From the NCBI GenBank assembly GCA_965203615.1, contig OZ241900.1, positions 2,108,001-2,172,000 on the forward strand: DNA of 64,000 nucleotides, given 5' to 3'. Shown here piece by piece: positions 16,899 to 24,095 of this stretch. Made by a program: the position numbers and the translations under genes. Position 1 is the stretch's first letter. Each line of letters opens with the position of its first letter. The DNA is from VXNE01 sp965203615 (GTDB lineage: Bacteria; Pseudomonadota; Gammaproteobacteria; Pseudomonadales; Azotimanducaceae). Under the pieces are notes generated by a model that saw only the letters and a program-made list of their open reading frames with translations, did not search any database and was not told the origin of the DNA.

Positions 16899-18533
16899 TC
16901 CCAATCCCCTGATAAGGGTGCTCCGAGAGGATTTTGCGGTGGATGATCGTTTTTCTGGCGGTGAAGCGGGGACTTCGGGGCAATTGAAGGCGTGAAGAGC
17001 GCGCGGGAACGTTCCGGGAAGGGGCTCGGCGGCCCTCGCGACACCCGTTTCAAGCGGTCGGGCGAGCGCGTCCCCGCCGGGGCGGCGTTCGCCGATCTGT
17101 CGACGCGTCAGGCCGCGGCGGGCGGGGCGCGGGCCTCCAGGACGATCATGGCCCGGTACAGCCAGTCCAGACGGAAGTTCGTCTTTGCGAAGCGCAGACA
17201 CACCCGGCGCGCCGTGCGCACCATGTGCGCCGTGGCGCGCATCACGTATCGAATGACCGGACGGATGCCGTGCCGGCGCGCGCTCTTCGGCAGCGCCCCG
17301 TACTGCACCGCGCGCAGCAACACCTGCGCGATCTGGCCCAGCGCGTAGAACGCCTGGTTCGCGCGGTAGCCCCGGCACGGCGGGTGGTGCAGGTCCATGT
17401 CCCGCAGCGGACCCTTGAAGGCGTTCTCCTGCCCTTGCTTGCCCCGGTGCCGCAGCACCAGCTCCTTGAGCGGCAGGTCGTCGCGCGACACCAGCATCAC
17501 CGCGCGCCGCGGAACCAGTAGCATCTGCCCGTTCTCCGTCCGCCGCCGCACCACCACGTAGTGCTGCTCCGCGTCCCAGCCGCGCGGGCGATGCGTCGCG
17601 AAGATCGCCTCCTCCTCCATGCCGAGGTCCGTCCACGCGGCGTCGGGAAGCCCCTCGATCTGCTCCAGAACCGGCGCGCGCCAGACGTCGTTCGTCACGC
17701 TGATCGAGTAGTCCCAGCCGCGCGCCGCGCACAGCCGAACCAGCTCGCCCTTGTAGTACGCGTTGTCCGCCCGCAGCCACACCGGCGTCCCCGCCGGCAC
17801 CGTCCCCGCCGTCCACTCCAGCAGCTTGCGCCAGTTCAGCGTCACCCGGCCGCCGCCCGGCTGCAGCTGGCCCGCCGTCCACAGCCCGCCCGCGAACGCC
17901 GCGTGCAGCCAGTAGCCCCGCTCGCCGTCGTAGTTCTTGCGCGTCCGCTCGAACAGCGCGCCGTCCACCTCGATGCCGGTCGCGTCGATGAACACCGGCA
18001 CGTGGCCCCGCGTCGCAAGCTCGTGCTCCACGATCGCCGGCGCCACCCGCTCCGCGAACCGGACCGCCGCCCGCCACAGTCCCTTCACGTCCGCCGTCCC
18101 GACCCGCGACAGCCATTCCCCCGCCCGGCGCGCCTCCGGCACCTCCCGCAGCCCCAGCAGAACCCGCGCCACGCCGTCCGCCCGCAGCGCGTCCAGGTCC
18201 GACAGCGCCCCGTGCCCCCGGCACAGCGACGCGATCATCGCCCACAGCGTCTCCGCGTCCGATGCGCCACGGTCCCGGACCTTCACCGACACCGCCTCCT
18301 CCAACAACTCGAACAGCCCGAACTCGCGCGCCGTCCGCGCCAGGATCGACGCCCCGCCGAACCCCGTCAGGTCCAGGTCCGTGAACTCGAACTCCACCTT
18401 CGGCGGCCGGATCTTGCGCTTCTTCAAAACTTCACCCGTCAAGTGAATCGCCGAAAAACCTATTTTCTCACGCAAGCCCTGTCCCCGCCGACCTTTCCGG
18501 CGAATGCGTCAGATCGTTATCAGGGAATCAAGG
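16899..18533 (-). mobile_element. IS1380-family-like insertion sequence, apparently complete
   Basis: A 1635-bp element. The ends form imperfect 17-bp inverted repeats: 16899 onward reads TCCCAATCCCCTGATAA, and the reverse complement of 18533 backward reads CCTTGATTCCCTGATAA. The inner CCCTGATAA is identical, and CCTTGATTC resembles the CCTAGATTC start of known IS1380-group ends. A single full-length transposase gene lies inside. Flanking 9-bp direct repeats (GTCTCACTC) abut both ends. The element reads in the same direction as rpoH, so its transcript could run into rpoH. Confidence 0.8.
17108..18475 (-). CDS. IS1380-family DDE transposase
   Basis: 455 residues of RNase-H-fold DDE transposase. 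Candidate catalytic residues lie in FIDATGIEVDG (first Asp), WLRADNAYYKGEL (second Asp) and RGKQGQENAFKG (Glu, near residue 375). The reading frame is uninterrupted, with a TTG start at 18475 reading MREKIGFSAIHLTGEV. Length and motif spacing fit IS1380. The protein and the codon use are very Arg/Ala-rich, with higher GC at third positions than neighbouring genes, which supports recent acquisition. It catalyses cut-and-paste transposition of the surrounding element. Confidence 0.88.
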   Translation of the reverse strand: MREKIGFSAIHLTGEVLKKRKIRPPKVEFEFTDLDLTGFGGASILARTAREFGLFELLEEAVSVKVRDRGASDAETLWAMIASLCRGHGALSDLDALRADGVARVLLGLREVPEARRAGEWLSRVGTADVKGLWRAAVRFAERVAPAIVEHELATRGHVPVFIDATGIEVDGALFERTRKNYDGERGYWLHAAFAGGLWTAGQLQPGGGRVTLNWRKLLEWTAGTVPAGTPVWLRADNAYYKGELVRLCAARGWDYSISVTNDVWRAPVLEQIEGLPDAAWTDLGMEEEAIFATHRPRGWDAEQHYVVVRRRTENGQMLLVPRRAVMLVSRDDLPLKELVLRHRGKQGQENAFKGPLRDMDLHHPPCRGYRANQAFYALGQIAQVLLRAVQYGALPKSARRHGIRPVIRYVMRATAHMVRTARRVCLRFAKTNFRLDWLYRAMIVLEARAPPAAA

Positions 18534-18542
18534 GTCTCACTC
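18534..18542. repeat. Right flanking direct repeat of the IS
   Basis: GTCTCACTC, the second copy of the 9-bp sequence at 16890-16898, immediately outside the right inverted repeat. Confidence 0.6.
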
Positions 18543-18577
18543 GCCTATGTGCGGCACTTCGCGTACATTCCGCCGAC

Positions 18578-19144
18578 ATGCACATCGAACCCCTTGATAT
18601 CCCCGAGGTCAAGCTTCTTGCGCCGGTAAAGCACGGCGACCATCGAGGCTTCTTTTCCGAGGTCTACAACAAGAAAGTTCTGCGTGATGGCGGGATTTCG
18701 GTGGACTTTGTCCAGGACAACTGCTCACTCTCCGCCGACGTGGGAACGATTAGGGGACTGCACTTCCAGACCCCGCCTTTTGCCCAGGGCAAGCTCGTCC
18801 GGGTCGCGCGCGGCTCGATATTCGATGTCGCCGTGGACCTGCGCCGGGGATCGCCGACCTACGGCCGCCATGTCAGCGCAACGATCTCCGCCGAGGCCTG
18901 GAACCAGATCTGGGTGCCGGTCGGTTTCGGACACGGATTCATGACGCTGACGCCCGACACCGAGGTCGTGTACAAGGTCAGCAACTACTACGCGCCGGAC
19001 CACGACATGGGACTCCTGTGGAACGATCCCGAACTCGGCATCGACTGGCCGACTCCCGACGCAGGGGCGGTCCTTTCGGACAGGGACAAGGAACATCCCA
19101 CGTTGTCGCAACTGGTGAGCCCGTTCGAGTACGTGAAGGAATAG
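18578..19144 (+). CDS. rfbC: dTDP-4-dehydrorhamnose 3,5-epimerase
   Basis: 188 residues, RmlC-type cupin. The N-terminus LDIPEVKLLAPVKHGDHRGFFSEVYN is typical. The catalytic His is in TIRGLHFQTPP, the conserved Lys in QGKLVRVARGSIFDVAVDLRRGSPTYG, and the active-site Tyr in DTEVVYKVSNYYAPDHD. It epimerises C3 and C5 of dTDP-4-keto-6-deoxyglucose in dTDP-L-rhamnose synthesis. No rfbA, rfbB or rfbD is nearby, so it is an isolated copy. It lies 44 bp from the IS, and the polysaccharide-type ABC ATPase further on is its only plausible functional neighbour. Confidence 0.92.
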   Translation: MHIEPLDIPEVKLLAPVKHGDHRGFFSEVYNKKVLRDGGISVDFVQDNCSLSADVGTIRGLHFQTPPFAQGKLVRVARGSIFDVAVDLRRGSPTYGRHVSATISAEAWNQIWVPVGFGHGFMTLTPDTEVVYKVSNYYAPDHDMGLLWNDPELGIDWPTPDAGAVLSDRDKEHPTLSQLVSPFEYVKE

Positions 19145-19241
19145 GCTGCGCAACGCAATCCGACCTCCTCGCCGCTTGCTTTTCGAAACTATTGGAATAC
19201 TCTCAAGTACTCATTAGTAACTAAACGCCGGGGGCAAAGCA

Positions 19242-19664
19242 GTGCCCAAATCGAAATATCAGCCCTTGGAAGAGCACTTGCGACTGACAGGCTTTCGGGC
19301 GATACCTATGACATTCAAGGAGATAGAGGCGGTCATCGGAACTGTTTTGCCCGCTTCAGCGCGGAAGTATCGGCCTTGGTGGAGCAATAACCCTTCCAAC
19401 AGCTCGATAACCCTTTCCTGGCTCTCCGCAGGGTATAGGACAACCGAGGTGGACCTTGGAAATGAGCGGCTGGTATTCGTGCGCGACGTAGCAGCGCACA
19501 CTCACAGCTTCTCGGCGCGGGATCCCGCAAACGTCCCGAGTCAGCACCCAGTTCTGGGTTGCATGGAGAAAACGGTTACCGTGCCGGAAGGTACAGACTT
19601 GACTCAACCTGCCATGCCCGAGTGGTCGCGCCTCGCGCAGACTTCGAAGCTGGTCCATGACTGA
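19242..19664 (+). CDS. DUF7662-domain protein, putative antitoxin
   Basis: 140 residues from a GTG preceded by GGGGG. The first about 85 residues contain KYQPLEEHLRL, FKEIEAVIGTVLPASARKYRPWWSNNPSNS and a final LVFVRD, matching the small DUF7662 module, which resembles a compact DNA-binding or restriction-associated domain. The C-terminal 55 residues are Pro/Ser-rich and end in WSRLAQTSKLVHD, which could be the toxin-binding tail. The stop overlaps the PIN-domain gene by eight bases, the arrangement of type II toxin-antitoxin operons. DUF7662 is not a classical antitoxin fold such as AbrB, RHH or Phd, so the antitoxin role is inferred from context. Confidence 0.6.
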   Translation: MPKSKYQPLEEHLRLTGFRAIPMTFKEIEAVIGTVLPASARKYRPWWSNNPSNSSITLSWLSAGYRTTEVDLGNERLVFVRDVAAHTHSFSARDPANVPSQHPVLGCMEKTVTVPEGTDLTQPAMPEWSRLAQTSKLVHD

Positions 19665-20070
19665 TCTCCTGCTTGATACTTGCACCGTCATCTGGACCGG
19701 CAACGGTGACCCGATCGACGCGGAAGCAACAGCCATGATCAATACCAATCACCGTGAAGGAGGTCGAACTTACGTCTCGCCTTTCTCAGCCTGGGAATTG
19801 GGATTGCTCGTCTCTCGCGCGCGGTTGAGGCTGGAGCGGCCGGTCGCGAGTTGGTTCGAGGATTATGTCACCAAAGGTCGGATCACTCTTGCAGAGGTAT
19901 CTCCACGAATTCTCGTCGCCTCATCGTTCCTGCCAGGCGAACCGTCTACTGATCCTGCTGACCAAATCATAATTGCCACGGCCCGGGCATTGAATCTATG
20001 CATTGTCACCCGGGATCGCTTGATTCTGGACTACGCCTCTGAGGGACATGTTCGGGCACTACGTTGCTGA
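19657..20070 (+). CDS. PIN-domain toxin, VapC-like
   Basis: 137 residues. Acidic PIN-domain residues are visible at Asp7 (LLLDTCTVIW), Glu47 (SAWELGLL), Asp102 (DPADQIIIATA) and Asp120 (IVTRDRLI). The DTCTVIW opening and the SAWELGLL helix are typical of a large VapC subgroup. Such proteins are Mg2+-dependent ribonucleases that cleave tRNA or rRNA when the antitoxin is lost. It is translated from within the end of the upstream DUF7662 gene. All residues needed for catalysis appear intact, so the pair should be functional. Confidence 0.85.
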   Translation: MTDLLLDTCTVIWTGNGDPIDAEATAMINTNHREGGRTYVSPFSAWELGLLVSRARLRLERPVASWFEDYVTKGRITLAEVSPRILVASSFLPGEPSTDPADQIIIATARALNLCIVTRDRLILDYASEGHVRALRC

Positions 20071-20113
20071 GTCTCATAGGCGGAGCGGAAGCCGGGCGTC
20101 TGTGGATTCCTTC

Positions 20114-20791
20114 TCAGTTCCCCGCATCCCGATATTCCCGGATCACGTCTTTCGTCTCGCCCTGCGCCCTGATTTCGCCGTGGTCCAACCAGATGGCGCG
20201 CTCGCAAAGCTGCTGCACGCTGGCGAGGGAGTGACTGACGAGCACGATGGCCCGGTCCTCCATGAACCGTTCGTGCATGACCCGCTGGGATCTTTCGCGG
20301 AACTCCAGGTCTCCGACGACAAACGCTTCGTCCAGCAGCAGGAGATCGGGCTCCAGGTTGATCGCGGTAGAAAAGCAGAGGCGCGCGCGCATTCCGGTCG
20401 AGTAGGTACTCACCCGGCGCTCCATCGCCTCTCCCAATCCCGACATCTCGGCGACCGCTTCGATGCGCGCGACCGCCTCCTTGCGCGTCAACCCCATCAG
20501 CATGCCGTGCATGATGACATTCCTGGTGCCGGACAACTCGCCATCGAAGCCCGCGTTCAGCGACAGAAGAGCGCTCGACATTCCCTCGTCGTCGACAATC
20601 CCGGCGTTGGGTCTCAGCACACCCGACATGACACGAACCAGGGTCGATTTGCCCGCGCCATTCGAACCGATGATGCCCACCTTGTCGCCGCGTGCCACGT
20701 GCAGGCTCACGTTGTTCAACGCGGTCACTTCCTCGACATTCGAAAAGAAGCCATCGTCGGAGTAGACGACGGATACGCCCTCTAGCCGCAT
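20114..20791 (-). CDS. ABC transporter ATPase, polysaccharide-export (Wzt/TagH) type
   Basis: 225 residues from the ATG at 20791, preceded by GGGGGGA. Walker A is GSNGAGKST, the ABC signature YSTGMRARL, Walker B LLLLDEAFVVGD and the switch His SHS. LNAGFDGELSGTRNVIMHGMLMGL is typical of ATPases exporting O-antigen, teichoic acid or capsule. It lacks the C-terminal carbohydrate-binding domain of long Wzt proteins. No permease gene lies beside it. It starts 22 bp after ftsX on the same strand, so it may ride on the ftsYEX transcript. Confidence 0.85.
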   Translation of the reverse strand: MRLEGVSVVYSDDGFFSNVEEVTALNNVSLHVARGDKVGIIGSNGAGKSTLVRVMSGVLRPNAGIVDDEGMSSALLSLNAGFDGELSGTRNVIMHGMLMGLTRKEAVARIEAVAEMSGLGEAMERRVSTYSTGMRARLCFSTAINLEPDLLLLDEAFVVGDLEFRERSQRVMHERFMEDRAIVLVSHSLASVQQLCERAIWLDHGEIRAQGETKDVIREYRDAGN

Positions 20792-20813
20792 AGGGTGAAT
20801 TCCCCCCGCACCA

Positions 20814-21776
20814 TCACGCCAATTCCACCTGTCGCAAGCGCCGGTGTGTCGCAATCAGGGCACCGCATATCCCGAGCAGCCCACCAACGCCCAGCAGGGC
20901 AACCACCAAGGGTCCGTCCATGCCCTCGATTGCCAGATGTTCCCGATAGCTGTCGAACAATGTCACGAGTGGTGCCTCCAGCGCGAGCAGGGACCCTGAG
21001 ACCAGCATCGCCGCGACAATGCCGCCGCCGACACCATAGAAGAGTCCGAAATACAGAAACGGTCTCCTTACGAAGGCGTCGGTGCCGCCCACAAGTTTCA
21101 GCATGCTGAGTTCTTCGAGCCGCGATTCTATGACGAGGCGCACCGAAGATGACGTCACCAACGCGGCGCCGAGGCCGAATACCGCAGCGAGAATCCAGCC
21201 GACCCGTCCGACCACATCGGATATGGCCGCCATCCGCTCGAGCCAGGCTTTCTCCACGACGACTTCGTCAACCCGTTCGCCCGCGCTCTGCTCGGCAATG
21301 AGCCGCTGCAACTCCGCATCACCCACGCCATCGGCCACGGTCGCCCTGACGGATGCCGGCAGCGGATTCTCTCCGAGAACTTCCAGCGCGTCGGTTATCG
21401 CGAGGCCTTCGCTGAAATCCTCCAACGCCTCCTGCGGCGTGATGACCCATGCCCGTTCGACCTCGGGCCTTGCCTCGAGCCGCGTTGCAAGTCCCCGGGC
21501 AACACCGTTGTCGGTGCCGCTCTGCATATAGACGGTGAAACCCGGACGCCCGTCCCACTGCGCCGCGGCAGCCGCCAGGTTGCGTTGGAGAAGGTAGAGC
21601 GCCGCCGGCAGCGCCAACGAGATGCCGATCAGAAGCCATACCAGCAGACTCGACCAAAGGCGGCGACTGGCAACGCCGAAGCAGTCCCGGCTTACGCGCC
21701 AGTGATCGCGCATCCACGAGAACCGCGGACGCTCCACCGGCGGCCAGGGGTCCCGAGGTGCCCGTCCGTCCGTCAT
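20814..21776 (-). CDS. ftsX: Cell division ABC-type protein FtsX
   Basis: 320 residues with an N-terminal membrane helix (LLVWLLIGISLALPAALYLL), a periplasmic domain of about 110 residues (GFTVYMQSGTDNGVARGL onward) and three C-terminal helices around SSSVRLVIESRLEELSMLKLVGGTDAFVRRPFLY, the FtsX hallmark. It pairs with FtsE at the divisome and activates periplasmic amidases through regulators such as EnvC. The start overlaps the ftsE stop by four bases. Confidence 0.94.
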   Translation of the reverse strand: MTDGRAPRDPWPPVERPRFSWMRDHWRVSRDCFGVASRRLWSSLLVWLLIGISLALPAALYLLQRNLAAAAAQWDGRPGFTVYMQSGTDNGVARGLATRLEARPEVERAWVITPQEALEDFSEGLAITDALEVLGENPLPASVRATVADGVGDAELQRLIAEQSAGERVDEVVVEKAWLERMAAISDVVGRVGWILAAVFGLGAALVTSSSVRLVIESRLEELSMLKLVGGTDAFVRRPFLYFGLFYGVGGGIVAAMLVSGSLLALEAPLVTLFDSYREHLAIEGMDGPLVVALLGVGGLLGICGALIATHRRLRQVELA

Positions 21777-22450
21777 GCGCCTCGAGCCCCGTCCCGAACG
21801 ACCCGGCCCTGGTCGAGTTCTATGACGCGCACGCCCATGGACTCGATGAGGTTCTGGTCATGGGTCGCGACGATGACCGTTGCCCCGATCCGTCGAAAGT
21901 TCACGAACAGGCCCATGACCTCTCGAGACAACGCGGGGTCGAGATTGCCGGTCGGCTCATCCGCCAGTATCAGGTTCGGACGGTTGACCACGGCCCTGGC
22001 GATGCCGACGCGCTGCTGTTCGCCGGCCGACAACTGGCTTGGATAGAGACTTTCCCTGGAGAGGAGACCCACCATCGAAAGCGCGGCGCGGACCCTGGTG
22101 GCAATGTCCCTGGAACGCATGCTCGTCACCAACAGCGGCAGAGCGGCGTTTTCGAGCACGGTCCGATCCGGCAACAGGTGGTGCTCCTGGAACACGGCCC
22201 CGATGTGCTGCCGGTAGCGCGGCACGCGGCGTCTTGGAAGTTGGCTGATGTTGACGCCATTGACGACGATCTGTCCCTGGGTGGGAACCTGCAACCGAAG
22301 CAGGAGCTTCAGGAAGGTGCTCTTCCCCGCGCCCGAGTGCCCGGTGAGAAACGCCATCGATCCCTCGTCGAACGTGAGAGACACGTTGCGCAGGGCCTCA
22401 TGCCCGCTATCGAACCGTTTCGTGACGTCGTGCAGGGCGATGCTACCCAT
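21773..22450 (-). CDS. ftsE: Cell division ATPase FtsE
   Basis: 225 residues. Walker A GHSGAGKST, the Q-loop in GAVFQEHHLLPDRTV, the signature LSAGEQQRVGIARA, Walker B LILADEPTGNLD and the switch ATHD are all present. FQEHHLLPDRTVLENAALPL is close to the FtsE consensus. It hydrolyses ATP to drive FtsX. The ATG at 22450 overlaps the end of ftsY by eight bases, keeping the canonical ftsY-ftsE-ftsX operon. Confidence 0.95.
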   Translation of the reverse strand: MGSIALHDVTKRFDSGHEALRNVSLTFDEGSMAFLTGHSGAGKSTFLKLLLRLQVPTQGQIVVNGVNISQLPRRRVPRYRQHIGAVFQEHHLLPDRTVLENAALPLLVTSMRSRDIATRVRAALSMVGLLSRESLYPSQLSAGEQQRVGIARAVVNRPNLILADEPTGNLDPALSREVMGLFVNFRRIGATVIVATHDQNLIESMGVRVIELDQGRVVRDGARGA

Positions 22451-23486
22451 GTGGTTGTTCCGGTTGGTTCTCCGGTGAATCCTCCAGCAGGGCGTCCACG
22501 AACTCCCCTGCGTCGAACCGCCGAAGATCCTCGACTCGTTCCCCGACGCCAATAAAGTACACCGGGAGCGTCCGGGCAGCATTGGCCGCGCCCTTTCGGC
22601 CGTCGTTCGATGCCGCTCTCTGCGCCGCGATGGCAAACAGTATTCCGGCCCGCGCAGACCCGTCCAGCTTTGCCACGATCAAGCCGGTGAGCCCAACCGC
22701 TTCGTCGAACCGGGCCACCTGGCTGAGCGCGTTCTGACCGATTCCCGCATCCAGCACCAGTATCACCTCGTGCGGCGCGGCGGCATCGAAACGCGATACG
22801 ACGCGTTTCACTTTCCCAAGCTCGTCCATCAGGTTGGTCTTGGCCTGCAATCGACCCGCCGTATCAGCAAGGACGACATCGATTCCTCGCGCGCGGGCCG
22901 CCTCGATCGCATCGAAAATCACGGAAGCGCTGTCGGCGCCCCGTTCCTGGGCGATCACCGCAACTTCGTTGCGCCGGCCCCATTCGACCAGTTGTTCCAC
23001 CGCAGCGGCGCGGAACGTATCGCCCGCCGCCAACAATACCGAATGTCCTTGCGCGCGGAGCTGCCTGGCGAGCTTGCCGATCGTGGTTGTTTTCCCGGCG
23101 CCGTTGACGCCCACCATCATGACCACGAACGGACGTTGCTCGGCATCGATCCGGAACGGTACCGTCATGGGGACGAGCATTTCCTCCAGTTCTGCACGCA
23201 ACGCCCGGCGCAGCGCACCAGTGTCGGAAAGCTCCCTGCGCGACACCCGCCTCGCGATCGCGTCGATGATCCGCCGCGTGGCATCGACGCCCACGTCGGT
23301 TCCGAGGAGCGCGGCCTCCAGGTCCTCCAGCGCATCTTCATCGATCGAACGCTCGCCCAGCAGCAGGTCGCCCGCGACCTCCGCGAGACGGTTTCGCGTC
23401 CTGGAAAGACGGTGCCAGATGCCCGGTCGGCTATCTTCCTTCAATGCAAACTCATATATTCGGGCAGCGGCAGCATCACGGTTCAA
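22443..23486 (-). CDS. ftsY: Signal recognition particle receptor FtsY
   Basis: 347 residues. The NG domain has GVNGAGKTTTIGKLA (G1), DTFRAAAVEQLVEW, ADTAGR (G3) and VAKLDGSARAG, plus the C-terminal PVYFIGVGERVEDLRRFDAGEFV. The acidic A domain of many FtsY proteins is nearly absent; only about 30 residues precede the N domain. It docks SRP-ribosome complexes at the membrane. A TTG at 23486 is the only usable start before the N domain and lies 14 bp from the divergent rsmD start, so the promoters of both genes must overlap coding DNA. Confidence 0.93.
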   Translation of the reverse strand: MNRDAAAARIYEFALKEDSRPGIWHRLSRTRNRLAEVAGDLLLGERSIDEDALEDLEAALLGTDVGVDATRRIIDAIARRVSRRELSDTGALRRALRAELEEMLVPMTVPFRIDAEQRPFVVMMVGVNGAGKTTTIGKLARQLRAQGHSVLLAAGDTFRAAAVEQLVEWGRRNEVAVIAQERGADSASVIFDAIEAARARGIDVVLADTAGRLQAKTNLMDELGKVKRVVSRFDAAAPHEVILVLDAGIGQNALSQVARFDEAVGLTGLIVAKLDGSARAGILFAIAAQRAASNDGRKGAANAARTLPVYFIGVGERVEDLRRFDAGEFVDALLEDSPENQPEQPHG

Positions 23487-23500
23487 GAACTGCGCCGATC

Positions 23501-24094
23501 ATGGCCAAACCAACGGTACGCATTATCGGCGGTAAGTGGAAAGGGCGAAAGCTCGAGGTCATCCAACGACCGGGCCTCAGGCCGACGATGGACCGCGTTC
23601 GCGAGACTCTCTTCAACTGGCTCGGGCCCGATGTGGAAGGCGCCCGCGTGCTGGACCTGTTTGCGGGAACCGGCGCGCTGGCGTTCGAGGCTTTGTCGCG
23701 GGGCGCTGCGTCCGCAACGCTCGTCGAGCACGACCGGCGGACCGCCAACCTGTTGCGGACACAAGCACAACGCCTGGATGCCACGTGCGAGATTCACAAC
23801 GTCTCCGCGTTGCCCTGGCTGCGCCGGCAATCGACATGGAACTGGGACATCGTCTTCATCGATCCGCCGTTCGAACCTCCGCGTCTCATGCGGGGACGAA
23901 ACGCATCGCAAGGAAGATCGCTGGCGGGGGAGGTTCTTGCGCTGCTGCGGGAACGCGAGACCACCGTATACGTCGAAACGCGGTCCAACGTGGATGTCCC
24001 CGGCTGGACCACGATCAAGCAGTCCCGCGCCGGAGATTGCCGCTTTCGGTTGGTGCGCCCAAACCATTTCTCCGGCACGGTTCGGGCGTCCTGA
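23501..24094 (+). CDS. rsmD: 16S rRNA (guanine966-N2)-methyltransferase
   Basis: 197 residues from the ATG at 23501. RIIGGKWKGRKLEVIQRPGLRPTMDRVRETLFNWL is the RsmD N-terminus. VLDLFAGTGALAFEALSRGA binds SAM, and DIVFIDPPFEPP is the catalytic motif IV. It methylates G966 of 16S rRNA during 30S assembly. The ftsY/rsmD divergent pair and coaD downstream are a conserved gammaproteobacterial neighbourhood, here interrupted by an ankyrin-repeat gene that starts one base after the rsmD stop. Confidence 0.93.
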   Translation: MAKPTVRIIGGKWKGRKLEVIQRPGLRPTMDRVRETLFNWLGPDVEGARVLDLFAGTGALAFEALSRGAASATLVEHDRRTANLLRTQAQRLDATCEIHNVSALPWLRRQSTWNWDIVFIDPPFEPPRLMRGRNASQGRSLAGEVLALLRERETTVYVETRSNVDVPGWTTIKQSRAGDCRFRLVRPNHFSGTVRAS

Positions 24095-24095
24095 C

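Noticed and set aside
17561..19144. Long plus-strand frame of 527 codons through the transposase into rfbC
   Set aside because: The first two-thirds are the antisense of the GC-rich transposase gene and are Arg/Pro repeats without any fold; only the rfbC part from 18578 is real.
19208..19219. TACT-CATT-AGTA inverted repeat before the DUF7662 gene
   Set aside because: Could be an autoregulatory operator, but four-base arms are too short to support it.
22770..24095. Upstream extension of the ankyrin frame across ftsY and rsmD
   Set aside because: The frame is open by chance because of high GC; ftsY and rsmD in other frames have clear family motifs. The GTG at 24096 is the sensible start.
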